A DNA stretch of 14,701 nt from Dietzia timorensis (lineage in GTDB: Bacteria > Actinomycetota > Actinomycetes > Mycobacteriales > Mycobacteriaceae), in contig NZ_DYXM01000021.1 of NCBI RefSeq assembly GCF_020742175.1, positions 1 to 14,701 of the forward strand. Reading direction: 5' to 3'. Below are positions 13,078-14,701 of this stretch, piece by piece. The position numbers and the translations under genes were made by a program. The notes below the pieces were generated by a model. That model ran no database searches. It was not told the origin of the DNA and was given only the letters and a program-made list of their open reading frames with translations. Each line of letters opens with the position of its first letter. Within the stretch, counting starts at the first letter, position 1.

Positions 13078-13434
13078 ATGTTCAAACGCACTCTCGCCGT
13101 TTCGGCCGCAAGTCTTCTCGCACTGTCCCTCGGCGCCGGCACCGCCGCCGCGCAGAATGGCGACGGCCAGATCCCTGCAGAAGATTCAGGCTCCGTGGCA
13201 GGCTCGCTGGCCAGCGGCCCGCTGTCTGATCTGCTCACCGAGGAGCACGAGAACAAGGCGACGGATCCTTCCCTCGCCAACTGCACGAAGTCCCGCTACC
13301 ACGACATCACCACCGCACCGTGGAAGGTCGCGATCAGCGAGTGCGAGGAGAATGCAGAAGGCGAGTGGTCGTACACCTACCGCGAATTGAAGGAAGAGTT
13401 CAAGTTCCTCGAAGGTCTCATCACCGGGGCCTAG
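13078..13434 (+). CDS. Small secreted protein B, paralogue of A
   Basis: 118-residue exported protein, unknown function. The signal peptide MFKRTLAVSAASLLALSLGAGTAAA ends at residue 25. The mature chain is about 93 residues. It shares with protein A the order GSL, PLxD, a DPxxxxC block, Cys69 and Cys89 (again 19 residues apart), then EGxW[ST][FY]T[WY]xxLxxEFxFLE. The signal peptides and linkers differ, so the duplication is old or under divergent selection. AAGGA (13065-13069) lies 8 nt before the ATG. It follows protein A by 30 bp and is followed by a strong terminator, so the two form a bicistronic unit. The acidic, aromatic C-terminal half suggests a binding surface; this is inference only. 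Confidence 0.8.
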   Translation: MFKRTLAVSAASLLALSLGAGTAAAQNGDGQIPAEDSGSVAGSLASGPLSDLLTEEHENKATDPSLANCTKSRYHDITTAPWKVAISECEENAEGEWSYTYRELKEEFKFLEGLITGA

Positions 13435-13460
13435 CATTCTCGTCAGCACCTAGCGTCGCC

Positions 13461-13507
13461 ACCGGCCCTCGCCTCGACCACTGTTGAGGCGAGGGTCGGT
13501 ACTTTTT
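13461..13507 (+). terminator. Terminator of the small secreted pair
   Basis: A 15-bp stem (13461-13475 with 13486-13500, one G-U pair) with a 10-nt loop, followed by AC and five T residues. A classic intrinsic terminator, 26 bp after the stop codon. Confidence 0.93.
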
Positions 13508-13585
13508 GCGCACAATCGGACAAGCGACCACGCGCGCGGCGCGGTTACCGTGGAAGCAGTCACCGAACCGCGAGGAGAACTCCCG

Positions 13586-14497
13586 ATGTCCGACGTCAGC
13601 ACTACCTCCCAGAAGATCGTCCCCAACATCTGGTCCAACCAGCGAGCCGAGGAGCAGGCAGAGTTCTACGCCGATGTGTTTCGCGATTTCTCTTCCGAGG
13701 TGACGGGCCGATACCCGACCGACGGACTGCCTGATTTCCAGAAGGACATGGCCGGTAAACCGGTCACGATGGACCTGCAGCTCGCGGGCACGCGGATCAC
13801 GATCATCAATGCCGGACCCGAGTTCGAGCCGAATCCGTCGGTCAACTTCATGCTCAACTTCGACCCGGTGCTGTACTCGGATGCGAGCGAGTACCTGGAC
13901 GCGGCGTTCGACAGGCTCGCCGAGGGCGGATTCGTGATGATGCCGAAGGACGAGTACCCGTTCAGCAAGAAGTACGCGTGGGTGATGGACAAGTTCGGCG
14001 TGAGCTGGCAGCTCATCCTCACCGATCCCGAGGGCGAGTCGCGCCCGTTCGTGCTGCCTTCGCTGATGTTCTGTGGCGCGGCGCAGAACAAGGCGCGCGA
14101 GGCCGTGAGCACCTACATCGAACTGATCCCCGATTCGGGCTGGGGGAATATCGCCGAGTACCCGGAGCAGACGGGGCCGGCCGAGGCGGGCACCATCGTG
14201 TTCTCCGATTTCCAGCTCGCGGGGCAGTGGTTCACGGCGATGGATTCGGCGGTCGAGCAGCCGTTCACGTTCAACGAGGGCATGTCGTTGATGCTCAATG
14301 CGCACGGTCAGGACGAGATCGACCGCTACTGGGCCACGCTGTCCACGGTTCCCGAATCCGAGCAGTGCGGCTGGTGCAAGGACGCGTTCGGCCTCAGCTG
14401 GCAGGTTGTGCCCGACAATATGGACGAGCTCATGAGCAGGCCCGGGGCGTACGAGGCGATGATGCAGATGGGCAAGCTGGAGATCGCCAAGTTCTAG
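13586..14497 (+). CDS. Two-domain VOC/PhnB-like protein
   Basis: 303-residue cytosolic protein of the vicinal oxygen chelate superfamily, in the group often labelled PhnB-like or 3-demethylubiquinone methyltransferase-like. That label is historical, and no methyltransferase motif is present. The first domain (about 8-150) starts with KIVPNIWSNQRAEEQAEFYADVF, the hallmark of the group, and ends with WVMDKFGVSWQLI. The second (about 155-300) repeats the fold, from RPFVLPSLMFCGAAQNKAREAV to WCKDAFGLSWQVVPDNM. Each half keeps the FG[VL]SWQ strand, so this is a tandem fusion. ATG at 13586 has GAGGAG 8 nt upstream; the frame opens at 13484, inside the preceding terminator. Its reaction is unknown. 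It converges with the next gene, with stops 5 bp apart. Confidence 0.87.
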   Translation: MSDVSTTSQKIVPNIWSNQRAEEQAEFYADVFRDFSSEVTGRYPTDGLPDFQKDMAGKPVTMDLQLAGTRITIINAGPEFEPNPSVNFMLNFDPVLYSDASEYLDAAFDRLAEGGFVMMPKDEYPFSKKYAWVMDKFGVSWQLILTDPEGESRPFVLPSLMFCGAAQNKAREAVSTYIELIPDSGWGNIAEYPEQTGPAEAGTIVFSDFQLAGQWFTAMDSAVEQPFTFNEGMSLMLNAHGQDEIDRYWATLSTVPESEQCGWCKDAFGLSWQVVPDNMDELMSRPGAYEAMMQMGKLEIAKF

Positions 14498-14502
14498 GGG
14501 TT

Positions 14503-14701
14503 CTACTCGTCGAGGTCGCGCGTGTCGGTGTCCGGGTCGAGATCGGCACCGGTCATGAACACCGCGCGCGCGATGGTCATCGACGCGATGGTGACGACGA
14601 CGAAGGTCGCGAACATGGCGACCAGCGCTTCGACGAGTACGACGAGACTGAATCCCTCGCGGACGGTGACGTGCGCGAATGCGGCGACGATGAACAACAC
14701 C
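14503..14701 (-). CDS. mnhG: Probable Mrp Na+/H+ antiporter subunit MnhG (3' part only)
   Basis: The last 65 residues of a membrane protein whose start lies beyond the window. Two hydrophobic segments are visible, ending in VVVTIASMTIARAVFMTG, similar to the PVxAHxxARAAYRSG end of MnhG subunits. A short acidic tail (DLDPDTDTRDLDE) follows. In C. glutamicum an Mrp antiporter operon, as I recall, lies a short distance past katA on this strand with mnhG last, which agrees. MnhG works with the other Mrp subunits to exchange Na+ for protons. The identification rests on a short fragment and recalled gene order, so it is tentative. The frame is open to the window edge. Confidence 0.5.
   Translation of the reverse strand, partial: VLFIVAAFAHVTVREGFSLVVLVEALVAMFATFVVVTIASMTIARAVFMTGADLDPDTDTRDLDE

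Noticed and set aside
1..14701. Mobile elements, CRISPR, tRNA or prophage genes
   Set aside because: No transposase, integrase, terminal repeats, spaced repeats or tRNA fold was seen; the window looks like stable chromosomal core with a few accessory genes.

Overview
The window is high-GC DNA from an actinomycete of the order Mycobacteriales (Corynebacteriales), most likely Corynebacterium or a close relative. The evidence is the leuA / lysC-asd / catalase neighbourhood, a lysC with an internal in-frame start for the beta subunit, a mycobacterial-type FurA, a Tat-exported PGRP amidase, GC-rich hairpin terminators, and apparently leaderless promoters. From memory, Corynebacterium glutamicum carries leuA, lysC, asd and katA close together, followed by an Mrp antiporter operon. 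I could not check this by search, and the genus is an inference. No mobile element, CRISPR array, tRNA or rRNA was seen.

Layout. (1) 3-419 is the end of a Nudix hydrolase gene. It converges, across a UUCG-loop terminator, on a minus-strand Tat-secreted amidase (501-1670). (2) A 451-bp gene-free stretch (1671-2121) holds the amidase upstream region, with short repeats and palindromes, and the leuA terminator. (3) leuA (2122-3987, minus) is preceded by a 15-codon leader peptide with three consecutive Leu codons and alternative RNA stems, a textbook layout for leucine attenuation. (4) Further upstream on the minus strand are an AAC(3)-I-like GNAT gene and a DMT-type membrane protein gene. The latter is divergent from lysC. 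(5) lysC and asd (5809-8185, plus) form the aspartate-pathway operon and end at a strong terminator. (6) 8444-10084 encodes a large secreted, probably beta-propeller protein of unknown function. (7) furA-katA (10217-12273) is a peroxide-response regulator and monofunctional catalase pair. It has a candidate GlxR/CRP site and a 15-bp palindrome over the predicted furA -35. (8) 12637-13434 is a tandem pair of small secreted paralogues sharing a C-X19-C signature that I do not recognise. (9) 13586-14497 is a two-domain VOC/PhnB-like protein. It converges, with only 5 bp between stops, on the 3' end of a probable mnhG gene of an Mrp antiporter operon.

How the genes work together. LysC and Asd carry out the first two steps from aspartate to lysine, threonine, methionine and diaminopimelate, so they also feed peptidoglycan. 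LeuA opens leucine synthesis and appears to sense leucyl-tRNA through its leader. FurA and KatA form an oxidative-stress unit. The amidase, the propeller protein and the paired small proteins are predicted to act outside the membrane.

The best candidates for undescribed biology are the paired C-X19-C secreted proteins, the palindromic lysC leader, the furA operator arrangement and the repeat-rich amidase upstream region.
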